A stretch of 64,000 nt of DNA, taken from an uncultured Alphaproteobacteria bacterium (GTDB taxonomy: Bacteria; Pseudomonadota; Alphaproteobacteria; HIMB59; GCA-002718135). The notes under the pieces are model-generated. The model saw only the letters and a program-made list of their open reading frames with translations. It ran no database searches and was not told where the DNA came from. Positions 17,454-26,060 of the stretch are shown here, in pieces. Numbering within the stretch: position 1 is the stretch's first letter; every line of letters begins with the position of its first letter. A program made the translations under genes and the position numbers. The DNA is taken from the NCBI GenBank assembly GCA_902612805.1, contig CACMEY010000003.1, forward strand, positions 124,001-188,000, written 5' to 3'.

Positions 17454-18707
17454 ATGAAAAAATTAATTACAGGATTGGCAGCCGTATTAGCTTTCGGTTT
17501 TTATGGTTCTGTTAATTCAGCTAAGTCTATTGAAATAGAAGTAGCTTATCCTTATTCAGGATTATTCGATGTTACGTTTCAAGCTATTATGCCAGAGTTT
17601 GAAAAAGCACATCCAGATATTCAAGTTAAATTTAGAGCAACTTATGAAAACTATGAGGATGCAACTGCAACAATCTTCAGAGAGTCTACTTCAGGTAATT
17701 TACCAGATGTAACAATGCAAGGTCTTAACAGACAAGCACCTCTAGTTGACAAAGGTATTGCTAAGTCTTTAGAGCCATTTATTGCAAAAGAAGCTGCTTT
17801 TGAAAAAGATGGTTACCATTCTGCTATGTTAAGTCTTTCAACATTTGGTGGTGAAGTTTATGGATTACCATTTTCTGTATCAACGCCAGTTGGATATTAT
17901 AACATGGATTTATTAGCTGAAGCAGGTGTAAATAGTATTCCAACTAACTGGGACGAAGTTATTGCAGCATGTAATAAATTGGAAGCAGCAGGTAAAGGAA
18001 CTCTATACTTTGGTTGGAACATCACAGGTAACTGGTTCCACCAAGCATTAATGCACACTCAGAATGTTCCAATGGTTAAAGATGGAGCTGTAAATATGGG
18101 TGGTGATGCAGGACTTGCAACGTTAGAGCAAATGAAAGCAATCATGAGCGGATGTAATATGCCAAACTATTCAATTGCTGATGGTCAAGCTGCGTTTAAC
18201 GCAGGTACTATTGGTATGATGTTCTGGTCTACTTCAAGCTTGGGTTCAGTTAATGCTGCAAAGGCAGACTTTGTTTTAAAAACTGCACCATTCCCTGGAA
18301 TGGCTGGAGTTAATAATGGAACACCAGCAAGATTACCAGCAGGTGGAAACGCTGCAATGTTAGTGTCTACATCTGATGATCCAGCAAGAGTTGATGCTGC
18401 ATGGACTTTCTTAAAGTTCATTACATCAGGTATCGGTGCTGCATTAGTTGCTGAAACAACTGGATATGTTCCACCAAACAAAGCAGCGAATGAATTATTA
18501 GGTGATTTCTATAGTAAAAATCCTAATAAACTTACTGCAGTTGAACAACTTCCACTTCTTGCAGATTGGTTTGCATATCCAGGAGAAAATGGATTAGCTG
18601 TTACACAGGTAATCTATGATTACACAGAAGAAATTGCTACAGGCGACGCTGATGATATGGGTGATCTCCAAGAAGAAATGATGGAAGAAATAAACGATCT
18701 TATGTAA
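17454..18707 (+). CDS. Family 1 extracellular solute-binding protein, UgpB-like
   Basis: A 417-residue periplasmic protein with a clear Sec signal peptide (about residues 1-22, ending VNSA). The mature part has the family 1 layout: EFEKAHPDIQVKF after the first strand, and the YGLPFSVSTPVGYYN hinge block seen in sugar and glycerol-3-phosphate binders. It follows phnY and is headed by its own Pho box and strong ribosome-binding site, and is trailed by a terminator. Its permeases are presumably the divergent UgpA/E-like pair at 11.5-13.3 kb. The ligand is unknown: glycerol-3-phosphate-like or a phosphonate ester are the best guesses. Confidence 0.87.
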   Translation: MKKLITGLAAVLAFGFYGSVNSAKSIEIEVAYPYSGLFDVTFQAIMPEFEKAHPDIQVKFRATYENYEDATATIFRESTSGNLPDVTMQGLNRQAPLVDKGIAKSLEPFIAKEAAFEKDGYHSAMLSLSTFGGEVYGLPFSVSTPVGYYNMDLLAEAGVNSIPTNWDEVIAACNKLEAAGKGTLYFGWNITGNWFHQALMHTQNVPMVKDGAVNMGGDAGLATLEQMKAIMSGCNMPNYSIADGQAAFNAGTIGMMFWSTSSLGSVNAAKADFVLKTAPFPGMAGVNNGTPARLPAGGNAAMLVSTSDDPARVDAAWTFLKFITSGIGAALVAETTGYVPPNKAANELLGDFYSKNPNKLTAVEQLPLLADWFAYPGENGLAVTQVIYDYTEEIATGDADDMGDLQEEMMEEINDLM

Positions 18708-18734
18708 TTTGAGATTATTTATTAACTTTTTATT

Positions 18735-18765
18735 ACAGCGGCTTTATAAAAGCCGCTGTTTTATT
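18735..18765 (+). terminator. Rho-independent terminator after binding-protein gene
   Basis: CAGCGGCTT (18736-18744) pairs with AAGCCGCTG (18750-18758) around a short loop, followed by TTTTATTTT. The stem is perfect and GC-rich in otherwise AT-rich DNA. It would stop or thin transcription before the MetE-like gene. Confidence 0.88.
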
Positions 18766-18791
18766 TTAAATTTAAATGGGAGTAAAAATAG

Positions 18792-19871
18792 ATGCCTCTT
18801 AAAACAACTACAATAGGTGCTTATCCAAAACCGAAACAAACACCTATTCAAGATTGGTTTTTAGGGACAAAATCAGAAGAAGAGAGAAAAGCGTCAAAAG
18901 GATTATTATCAAATTGGTCACCTGGCGCATATGAAAAAGCATTAGAGTCTGCAGGTGCAGATGCTGAAAAATTATTTTTAGCAGCAATTAAAGAAGTTAT
19001 AACTGATCAGGTAAATGCGGGTATTGATGTTCCAACAGATGGAGAAGTCAGACGTGAGAGTTACGTATTATATCAATGTCGATTTTTAAATGGAGTAAGC
19101 TTTAAAGAAGTTACACATAAGTCAGTAAGACAAGGCGCGTTCGAAGCTGATCTTCCAACTATTGTTGCACCGATTTCAAGTAAAGAAATACGTATGCATC
19201 TAGACTGGAAGAGTGCACAACAATTTACAAAAAATCCAGTTAAAATTACCCTACCTGGACCAATGACAATAACAGATTCAATTGCTAACAACTACTATGA
19301 TGACATGAAAAAACTTGGTTTTGATTTAGCATTAGCCCTTAATAAAGAAGTTAAAGCACTTGTAGATGCAGGTTGTCAGTATATTCAAATTGATGAACCA
19401 GTATTTGCTAGAAAGCCCGATGAAGCTCATTCATATGGTATGGAAAATTTAGAAAGAATGATGCATGGTATACCTAAAGAAGTGCAACGTGTTTGCCATA
19501 TTTGTTGTGGTTATCCTAATTCATTAGATTCAGAAGGTTATAAAAAGGCTGATTTAGATGCTTATGATAGAATTGCATCACTTGTAGATGATTCAACTAT
19601 TGATGAAGTATCTTTAGAAGATTCACATAGGCATAATGATTTAAATCTTTTAGAAAAATTTACTAAAACAAAAGTAATTTTTGGATTTATTGATATTGCA
19701 AAAAGCAGAATGGAATCTGTTGAAGAAGTAAGAGTTCGTATCAAAGATTCACTTGAACATATTGATGAACACCGCTTAATAGCTGCACCAGATTGTGGTT
19801 TAGGTTTCTTTACTCGAGAACAAGCAATTGAGAAAATGACAATTTTAACTAAAGCGGCAAAATCAATTTAA
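18792..19871 (+). CDS. MetE-core (cobalamin-independent methionine synthase C-domain-like) protein
   Basis: A 359-residue protein matching only the C-terminal catalytic barrel of MetE. Zinc ligands are all present: His236 and Cys238 in CHICCGY, Glu276 in SLEDSHR and Cys335 in APDCGLGF. The N-terminal half of full MetE (about 750 residues) is missing, as in archaeal and other core-MetE proteins that take methyl groups from other donors. It stands between a Pho-regulated binding protein and an Fe-ADH (gap of 4 bp), so a role in methylated phosphonate or sulfur metabolism is possible but unproven. A GGGAG element 10 bp upstream supports the start. Confidence 0.85.
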   Translation: MPLKTTTIGAYPKPKQTPIQDWFLGTKSEEERKASKGLLSNWSPGAYEKALESAGADAEKLFLAAIKEVITDQVNAGIDVPTDGEVRRESYVLYQCRFLNGVSFKEVTHKSVRQGAFEADLPTIVAPISSKEIRMHLDWKSAQQFTKNPVKITLPGPMTITDSIANNYYDDMKKLGFDLALALNKEVKALVDAGCQYIQIDEPVFARKPDEAHSYGMENLERMMHGIPKEVQRVCHICCGYPNSLDSEGYKKADLDAYDRIASLVDDSTIDEVSLEDSHRHNDLNLLEKFTKTKVIFGFIDIAKSRMESVEEVRVRIKDSLEHIDEHRLIAAPDCGLGFFTREQAIEKMTILTKAAKSI

Positions 19872-19875
19872 TGTA

Positions 19876-20988
19876 ATGTGGAATTATTTTAATCCTGTTG
19901 AAATTATCTTTGGAGAAAATAGATTTAAAGAAGTACATGATGCTCTTAAAAATAAGAACTACATCATAATCACTCATGCAGAAGAAATTTTTAAAAAATA
20001 TAGCGATGAATTAAAATCTTCTTCAAATCCACCACTATCCATTATGACAGATGTTCAGCCTAATCCAGATTATAAGGATATTTTAGAGTTACAAAAAAAA
20101 TTTTCTTCAATCAATGAATCGGTAGATTATATTTTAGCTATAGGTGGTGGCTCTGTTACAGACACAGCTAAAGCAATTGCTGCTTTTAAAGATAAACAAG
20201 AATATCTAACAGATTTCGTTCGCAATAAGAAAAGTCCAAGAGTCGAAAATCCAATCAAGATTATTGCAATACCTACAACTTCAGGAACATCAAGTGAGCT
20301 TACGTGTTGGGCCACAATTTGGGATAAAGAAAAAAACAATAAATTATCTTTGGCGCATAAATCTCTTTATGCAGAAAAAGCAATTATCGATCCATCAATT
20401 ATGGTTGATAAGCCTTTAGGCTTGACCATTTCAACAGGTTTAGATGCTCTCTCTCATTCAATGGAAAGTATTTGGAATATTAATGCAAACCCAATTTCTG
20501 CTTCTCATGCAATACAAGCATCAAAATTAGTATTAGAAAATTTACCACTTCTCGCTAAAGATTTAAGAAGCGTTGAATTACGTTCAAACATTGCACTGGC
20601 ATGCGTTCATGCTGGCTTAGCGTTTTCCAATACGAAAACTGCTATTGCGCACAATCTATCATACCCTGTGACGCTCAATTATGGCATTCAACATGGTATT
20701 GCTTGCTCATTTACATTACCCATGATTACTAAAAGTATGGTTGGAATTGATAGTGTCGCTGAGGAGAGACTAAAATTAATTTTTAACGATAACCTAGAGA
20801 ATGCCGCAAATCATCTGAGTGAATTTATGCGTTCTTTAGAGGTTCCTCTAAACTTAAATGAAATAAAAGTTCCTGTTCAAGAATGGAATAATATAGTAGA
20901 TGATGCGTTTTTAGGGGAACGAGGTAAAAACTTTATTGGCAATAAAGAAGCCTTCATCTCTTCTGCTAAATCAATGGGACTTTATTAG
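19876..20988 (+). CDS. Iron-type alcohol dehydrogenase, candidate phosphonoacetaldehyde reductase / hydroxyethylphosphonate dehydrogenase
   Basis: A 370-residue group III ADH. The NAD-binding GGGSVTD is at 90-96; metal ligands are Asp190, His194, His259 and His273. The start MWNYFNPVEIIFGE is the style of the phosphonoacetaldehyde-reducing ADHs found in phosphonate pathways. In this locus it could interconvert 2-hydroxyethylphosphonate and phosphonoacetaldehyde, feeding PhnY and PhnA. Substrate assignment is inference; family membership is certain. It starts 4 bp after the MetE-like stop and ends 2 bp before the next gene, so the three are one operon. Confidence 0.85.
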   Translation: MWNYFNPVEIIFGENRFKEVHDALKNKNYIIITHAEEIFKKYSDELKSSSNPPLSIMTDVQPNPDYKDILELQKKFSSINESVDYILAIGGGSVTDTAKAIAAFKDKQEYLTDFVRNKKSPRVENPIKIIAIPTTSGTSSELTCWATIWDKEKNNKLSLAHKSLYAEKAIIDPSIMVDKPLGLTISTGLDALSHSMESIWNINANPISASHAIQASKLVLENLPLLAKDLRSVELRSNIALACVHAGLAFSNTKTAIAHNLSYPVTLNYGIQHGIACSFTLPMITKSMVGIDSVAEERLKLIFNDNLENAANHLSEFMRSLEVPLNLNEIKVPVQEWNNIVDDAFLGERGKNFIGNKEAFISSAKSMGLY

Positions 20989-20990
20989 TA

Positions 20991-22097
20991 ATGAAAAAAA
21001 ATTTCAGGTTTTATGATAACAGACAAAAATACTTATTATTTGTCACAACAACAAATGAAAAAAATCAAATTGCCGATGCGATACGCCCTCACGTAAATAA
21101 AATTAAACCTCAAAAACCTGGTATAAAAATATTTGATGCTGGTATGGGTGATGGTTCCTTACTTATGAATGTTATGCGTCAGTGCCACGAGGCTAAGCCT
21201 AACGTACCTCTATTAGTTTGCACAAAAGAAATAAGCATAGAAGATGTAAGATTAGGTTTGGAAAAATTACCCGATAGGTTTGTTGAGCATAAGAATACTG
21301 TTTTTGTCATTTCAAATCTACACTATGCAGAAGCCGCAAACCTAAAATCAAAAAATGACGTTAAACAGAAAAAAATTAATTGGAATATTATTAAATTGAA
21401 AGGTGACACCTCTCTTGAATTTGCCCAACAATTAAGAAAACAAAATGAATTTTTAGAAAAAAAATGGAATATAGAAATTAATAAAAAGTCAGGTAACCAT
21501 ACTTATAAGGAGCCTTCAGTCATGGTTATTTACCGTGAAGATCAAGAATTTAATGTTAATGAATTAATACCAACCAAAAAAAAATCAGATAATAAATTTG
21601 ATCTTATTATTGCTTCACAGCCTTATCGTTCAAGAATTTCAGCAGAAAAGAAATCAAAATATGTCATCGAACCAATGATTCGAGCGTTAAAATCAAAAGG
21701 GAAATTATTAACTATTCATGCTTCAGGAAAAGATCCTGCTAATGAAATAATTCGTAAAATTTGGCCAAAAGAGGACCCATTTCCTTCTCTTGGAAATAGT
21801 ATCATTTCCTATCTTAAGAAAAATTTAAATAAAGATTTATTAAGTAGATTATCTTTTGGAGAAAAAAGAATTATTAAGTGTAAATTGAGAGCTCTACCAA
21901 CAGAAATCAGTGGAGGTATAGCGACATCATTAGTTTTTTCTGCTTGGAATGCCTCCATATATGTCAATCAAATGGATGACGAAAAAGTAATGAAGGTAGA
22001 AAAAACAAAAAATTACGAAAAAGTAGTCCAAAACATTGTTGCTAAAAATAAAGGTCTTTATTTTAACAATGAAATATTTGTAATCGAAAAAAAATAA
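20991..22097 (+). CDS. Unrecognised protein with class I methyltransferase features
   Basis: A 368-residue cytosolic protein that I cannot place in a named family. It shows a SAM-binding-like motif I (IKIFDAGMGDGSLL, about 45-58) preceded by a strand, and a later FDLIIASQPYRS (203-214) followed by GKLLTIHASGKDP, which together resemble a Rossmann methyltransferase with motif IV/post-I elements. There is no signal peptide or membrane segment. It follows the Fe-ADH by 2 bp and a MetE-core gene lies just before that, so all three may act on one methylated or methylatable substrate. Function unknown. Confidence 0.6.
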   Translation: MKKNFRFYDNRQKYLLFVTTTNEKNQIADAIRPHVNKIKPQKPGIKIFDAGMGDGSLLMNVMRQCHEAKPNVPLLVCTKEISIEDVRLGLEKLPDRFVEHKNTVFVISNLHYAEAANLKSKNDVKQKKINWNIIKLKGDTSLEFAQQLRKQNEFLEKKWNIEINKKSGNHTYKEPSVMVIYREDQEFNVNELIPTKKKSDNKFDLIIASQPYRSRISAEKKSKYVIEPMIRALKSKGKLLTIHASGKDPANEIIRKIWPKEDPFPSLGNSIISYLKKNLNKDLLSRLSFGEKRIIKCKLRALPTEISGGIATSLVFSAWNASIYVNQMDDEKVMKVEKTKNYEKVVQNIVAKNKGLYFNNEIFVIEKK

Positions 22098-22100
22098 TTT

Positions 22101-22895
22101 TTATTTAAACCAATTAACTTCTGTTTTTAAAAAATCTTCAGTATGAATTACTATTCCATTTTTATTTAAAATTGCTACATTGTAATTTGGATCAGTATTA
22201 GCTAAACCAAGCCTATATTCAGATGAAAAATTTGGTATTAGAGGTGACCATGTGCTCCTTGGCGAGGAAAAACTTATACCAAGATATGATCCGGAACTAG
22301 TAATATGCTGATGACCAAAAAAAATATGTTTAATATTTTTTTTACTAATCAATATTTCTTTAAATTCTTTTTTATGTTTTAATCCAATACCATCGCTTTC
22401 ATCTCTAACCAGTGCCAATGGATTATGGTGCATAAATATATAAATTTCTTTATTATCATCTGTGTCATTTAAAAGATCAATCAACCATTCTTGTCTTTTT
22501 AACGTATAATGACCAATGTGTGTTCCGTGCTCTAGAGTATCTATAAAAATAAATCTATTATTCTTATAGTCATCGTAGTATTGGATAAATCCATTACTAT
22601 CAGTTGGCACATGATTTAAAGTTTTTTTAAAATTTTCACGATTGTCATGATTACCAGGTATTAGTTTTGGTTCAAGGTTTAGGGGTAGATTAAATTCTTT
22701 TATTATTTTTTTAAACAGATTGTAAGAATCTTCATCTCCAATGTCTGTTATATCACCAGTTATAGCAAACATATCTGCATCACGGTGATTTAAAACAATG
22801 TGTTCTAAAGCACATTTGAATCTTTCTACAGAGTTTATGCCAAATAATTCATTTGTATGAATATGGGGGTCAGAGAGGTGAATAATTTTCATCAT
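22101..22895 (-). CDS. Cytosolic class III phosphodiesterase (CpdA/GpdQ-like metallophosphoesterase)
   Basis: A 264-residue two-metal phosphoesterase. The five motifs are complete: SDPHIH (Asp9, His11), GD (Asp48), GNHD (Asn82, His83), HH (156-157) and GHQH (194-197). This family hydrolyses phosphodiesters such as cAMP (CpdA) or glycerophosphodiesters (GpdQ). No signal peptide is present, so it acts on imported substrates. It is divergent from the second ABC transporter in the phosphonate region, which favours a role on an imported phosphodiester or phosphonate monoester rather than cAMP. Start may be the second Met codon. Confidence 0.85.
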   Translation of the reverse strand: MMKIIHLSDPHIHTNELFGINSVERFKCALEHIVLNHRDADMFAITGDITDIGDEDSYNLFKKIIKEFNLPLNLEPKLIPGNHDNRENFKKTLNHVPTDSNGFIQYYDDYKNNRFIFIDTLEHGTHIGHYTLKRQEWLIDLLNDTDDNKEIYIFMHHNPLALVRDESDGIGLKHKKEFKEILISKKNIKHIFFGHQHITSSGSYLGISFSSPRSTWSPLIPNFSSEYRLGLANTDPNYNVAILNKNGIVIHTEDFLKTEVNWFK

Positions 22896-22968
22896 AAATA
22901 TTTACTAAATATACATAAAAAAAAAATAATAAAAAAGAATTAAAAAATTTAAAAATAAATTAGTTAAA

Positions 22969-22986
22969 ATTTAACAAAATATTAAT
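22969..22986 (+). promoter_or_regulatory. Possible Pho box before second binding-protein gene
   Basis: ATTTAAC and TATTAAT are separated by AAAA with the 11-bp spacing found at phoB. Only two units are readable in a nearly pure A/T stretch, so a chance match is quite possible. It lies about 50-70 bp before the ATG of the binding-protein gene. Confidence 0.3.
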
Positions 22987-23036
22987 ATTTATATCTTAAC
23001 CAAAAAAATTTCATTGATAAAAATAGGAGATTTATA

Positions 23037-24311
23037 ATGAATATAATTAAATTACTTATTATCTCTTTAACCGTGGTAATAACATCATTAAGTGTAAGGG
23101 CTATTGACCTAGAATTTTATTTTCCAGTCGCTGTAGGTGGTGGAGCTGCTCAGGCAATTGAGAAATTTGCAGAAGATTACACAAAATTAAATCCAGATGT
23201 AAATGTGAAAGCTGTTTTCACAGGAAGTTATACAGATACAGATACTAAATTTCTAACAGCATGTAAATCTGGAACAGCTCCTGCAACATCAGTTATGATT
23301 GCTGTTACAATTTTTAAATATATAGACGAAGAATGTGTAATGGCTTGGGACGATATATTAACTCAAGACGAAATTGATAATTGGATAGGTGGTTTTTATC
23401 CTGCTTTTATGGCTAATGGTCAAGTTGATGGTAAAACTTATGGGATTCCATTTCAAAGATCAACACCAGTACTCTATTACAATAAGGATGCTTTTAGAGC
23501 TGCGGGATTAGATCCTGAAAATCCACCTAAGACTTGGGATGAACAGCTAGAAGTTGCAAAAAAATTAACAATCAAAGATTCTGATGGAAATGTAAGTCAA
23601 TACGGAATAAGAATTCCATCTGCTGGTTTTCCATACTGGTTATTTAGTGCAATTGTTTATGGCAATGGTGGAAAAATTATGAACGATAATGGCACTGAAA
23701 CATATATTAATTCACCAGAAGCCATTGAAGCATTAGAAAAACTTGTAGCTCTTAGTACTACTGAAGGGGTGATGAGACCAGGTATACTTGAATGGGGATC
23801 TACTCCACAGGCATTTTTTGAGGGTCAAACTGCAATGATGTGGACTACTACTGGAAATCTGACAAACGTCAGAAATAATGCTCCGTTTGATTGGGGTGTA
23901 GCTTTCATTCCTGGTATTAAACAATTTGGAGCACCAGTTGGAGGAGGAAATTTTTATCTATCAATTGACACTACAGAAGAGGAACAGCAAGCAACAAAAG
24001 ACTTTGTAAAATGGATAACAGAACCTAAACAGTCTGTTGCCTGGACAAAAGCCACTGGTTATGTTGCACCTAGGGCTGAGACTTGGGAGTCTGATGAAAT
24101 GAAAGAATTTTTAAAAGAATTTCCATATCCAGCTGTTGCAAGAGATCAGTTGGAGTATGCAGGTCCAGAATTTTCGACCTACGAGCAACCTAAAACTGTT
24201 TCAATTTTTAATAGAGCGTTAGAAGCAGCAGTTGCTGGGGAAAAAGATCCTAAAACTGCTCTTTTAGAGGCGCATGCCGAAATTGATAAAATACTAAAAG
24301 ATTACAGATAA
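23037..24311 (+). CDS. Family 1 extracellular solute-binding protein (second CUT1 system)
   Basis: A 424-residue periplasmic protein with a signal peptide (about residues 1-22, ending VRA-I). It has the CUT1 binder layout: INLNPDVNVKAVF-type segment, then GIPFQRSTPVLYYN at the hinge, resembling UgpB (glycerol-3-phosphate/GPC) and polyol binders. An AGGAG sequence lies 9 bp before ATG. It is followed by a terminator and then two permease genes but no ATPase. It is clearly different from the binder at 17.5 kb, so two related but distinct ligands are expected. Confidence 0.87.
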   Translation: MNIIKLLIISLTVVITSLSVRAIDLEFYFPVAVGGGAAQAIEKFAEDYTKLNPDVNVKAVFTGSYTDTDTKFLTACKSGTAPATSVMIAVTIFKYIDEECVMAWDDILTQDEIDNWIGGFYPAFMANGQVDGKTYGIPFQRSTPVLYYNKDAFRAAGLDPENPPKTWDEQLEVAKKLTIKDSDGNVSQYGIRIPSAGFPYWLFSAIVYGNGGKIMNDNGTETYINSPEAIEALEKLVALSTTEGVMRPGILEWGSTPQAFFEGQTAMMWTTTGNLTNVRNNAPFDWGVAFIPGIKQFGAPVGGGNFYLSIDTTEEEQQATKDFVKWITEPKQSVAWTKATGYVAPRAETWESDEMKEFLKEFPYPAVARDQLEYAGPEFSTYEQPKTVSIFNRALEAAVAGEKDPKTALLEAHAEIDKILKDYR

Positions 24312-24323
24312 AGAAAAAATATC

Positions 24324-24358
24324 AAACGGCACTAGTTAATAATAGTGCCGTTTTTTTT
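24324..24358 (+). terminator. Terminator/attenuator between binding protein and permease genes
   Basis: AACGGCACTA (24325-24334) pairs perfectly with TAGTGCCGTT (24343-24352), followed by a run of eight T. The next gene's ATG begins directly after the T run, leaving no room for a ribosome-binding site. It probably keeps permease expression well below that of the binding protein through partial read-through. Confidence 0.88.
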
Positions 24359-25237
24359 ATGATAACTAAAATTAAAAAACATATACCAGTAATTTTACTT
24401 TTATCGCCTGGATTCATATTATTATTAACTTTTGTTCACATACCTGTTGTTAAAACAATTTATATGAGTTTTTTTTCTACTCCTAAAGGGAGAAAACCAA
24501 GTAAGTTTAAAGGTATTGAAAATTATGAACATATGTTTTCAGACCCCATTTTTTGGAAGGTTATGTCTAACAATATTGTTTATGCAATTTCTACAATCCC
24601 ATCTTCAATAATTATTGCAATAATTATGGCCCAATGGGTAAACAGCAAGTTACCCGGTAGACCATTGCTTCGTTTTGCATATTTTTTACCTGTAGTTTTA
24701 CCCTTAATAGCTGTTGGTAATATATGGCTCTTTTTTTTTCTTCCTGGTTTTGGATTAATTGATCAAGTTGGATCTTTATTTGGTTTCCAAAATACAAATA
24801 TTTTAGGAAACCCTGATCAAGTTTTATGGGGTATTATTGCTGTAAGTATTTGGAAAGAGTCTGGTTTTTACATGATTTTTTTTCTAGCTGCTCTTCAAGG
24901 AATACCTAGGGAAATGAAAGAGGCAGCAATTATTGAAGGGGCTAATAGTTGGCAAATGTTTTACAAAATTACACTACCAATGATAACACCAACCTTATTA
25001 TTTGTTTCAGTCAATGCAGTAATTACTGCCTTTACACGAATAGAACATTTATTCACTATGACTGGTGGAGGTCCAAATTACAACAGCGCTTTATTACTCT
25101 ATTATATTTATGAGAATGGTTTTGAATTTTGGGATACAGCATACGCAATAACATTATCGGTTTTACTAATTATATTATTGTCAATAATAGGAATTGGTCA
25201 AATTTTTTTATTGGATAGAAAGGTCCATTACCAATAA
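24359..25237 (+). CDS. CUT1-type ABC permease, UgpA-like (second system)
   Basis: A 292-residue permease with about six helices and the ATPase-docking motif KEAAIIEGANSWQMFYKI. It imports the ligand of the preceding binding protein. Unlike the first system's UgpA-like subunit it lacks the cysteine-bearing periplasmic insertion. It starts immediately after the terminator T run with no visible Shine-Dalgarno; MITKIKKHIPVILLLSP gives a sensible short cytosolic N-terminus before the first helix. Confidence 0.86.
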   Translation: MITKIKKHIPVILLLSPGFILLLTFVHIPVVKTIYMSFFSTPKGRKPSKFKGIENYEHMFSDPIFWKVMSNNIVYAISTIPSSIIIAIIMAQWVNSKLPGRPLLRFAYFLPVVLPLIAVGNIWLFFFLPGFGLIDQVGSLFGFQNTNILGNPDQVLWGIIAVSIWKESGFYMIFFLAALQGIPREMKEAAIIEGANSWQMFYKITLPMITPTLLFVSVNAVITAFTRIEHLFTMTGGGPNYNSALLLYYIYENGFEFWDTAYAITLSVLLIILLSIIGIGQIFLLDRKVHYQ

Positions 25238-25239
25238 AA

Positions 25240-26049
25240 ATGTATTCATTCTATAAAAATATTAATATTATTGGTGCTTGGTTACTTGGATTTTTATGGT
25301 TACTACCGCTCTTATATGCAATCTGGGCTTCGATACACCCAATAGAATATCAAGTTAAATTTGATTTGTTTGCCCCTCTGACCTTATACAATTTTGAAAA
25401 TGCTTGGTCACAAGCTCCTTTTGCAAGATATATGTTCAACACATTTATATACGTTACAATGACCACTTCATGCCAGTTTATCTTATGTTCTCTGACTGCA
25501 TTTGCTTTTGCAAGATATGAGTTTCCTTTTAAGAACATACTTTTTGGATTAGTTTTAATTCAACTAATGATTAATCCAGAAATCATTCTTATCGAAAATT
25601 ATAAAACAATTAAATTCTTAAATTTGATAGATACCATTCCTGCAATTAGCCTTCCCTACATTGCATCTGCTTTTGGAATTTTTGTTTTAAGACAAGCTTT
25701 CAAAACTGTTCCAAAAGAGCTAGATGATTCTGCGAGGATTGATGGTGCTGGAGCATTACGAATTTTATGGCATGTTTACATACCATTATCTATACCTACT
25801 TTTTTAGCTTATGGACTTGTATCAATATCTTATCATTGGAATAATTATTTGTGGCCTTTAATAATAACTAACTCAGAGGAAACTAGAATTTTAAATGTTG
25901 GTTTAGCTATCTTTTCTATGGAGGAATCAGGTATCGAGTGGGCTACTATAAGCGCAGGGACATTAATGGTAACCGCACCACTAATAATTGCATTTATTAT
26001 TTTTCAAAGACAGTTTGTAGAGAGTTTTGCAACTTCGGGTATAAAATAA
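25240..26049 (+). CDS. CUT1-type ABC permease, UgpE-like (second system)
   Basis: A 269-residue permease with about six helices and the docking motif ELDDSARIDGAGALRILWHV, ending with the family-typical FVESFATSGIK. It begins 2 bp after its partner. No ATPase gene follows; the next genes are on the opposite strand. The UgpC-like ATPase at 13.3-14.5 kb is the only suitable CUT1 ATPase in the window. Confidence 0.86.
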   Translation: MYSFYKNINIIGAWLLGFLWLLPLLYAIWASIHPIEYQVKFDLFAPLTLYNFENAWSQAPFARYMFNTFIYVTMTTSCQFILCSLTAFAFARYEFPFKNILFGLVLIQLMINPEIILIENYKTIKFLNLIDTIPAISLPYIASAFGIFVLRQAFKTVPKELDDSARIDGAGALRILWHVYIPLSIPTFLAYGLVSISYHWNNYLWPLIITNSEETRILNVGLAIFSMEESGIEWATISAGTLMVTAPLIIAFIIFQRQFVESFATSGIK

Positions 26050-26060
26050 TCTATTACCAA

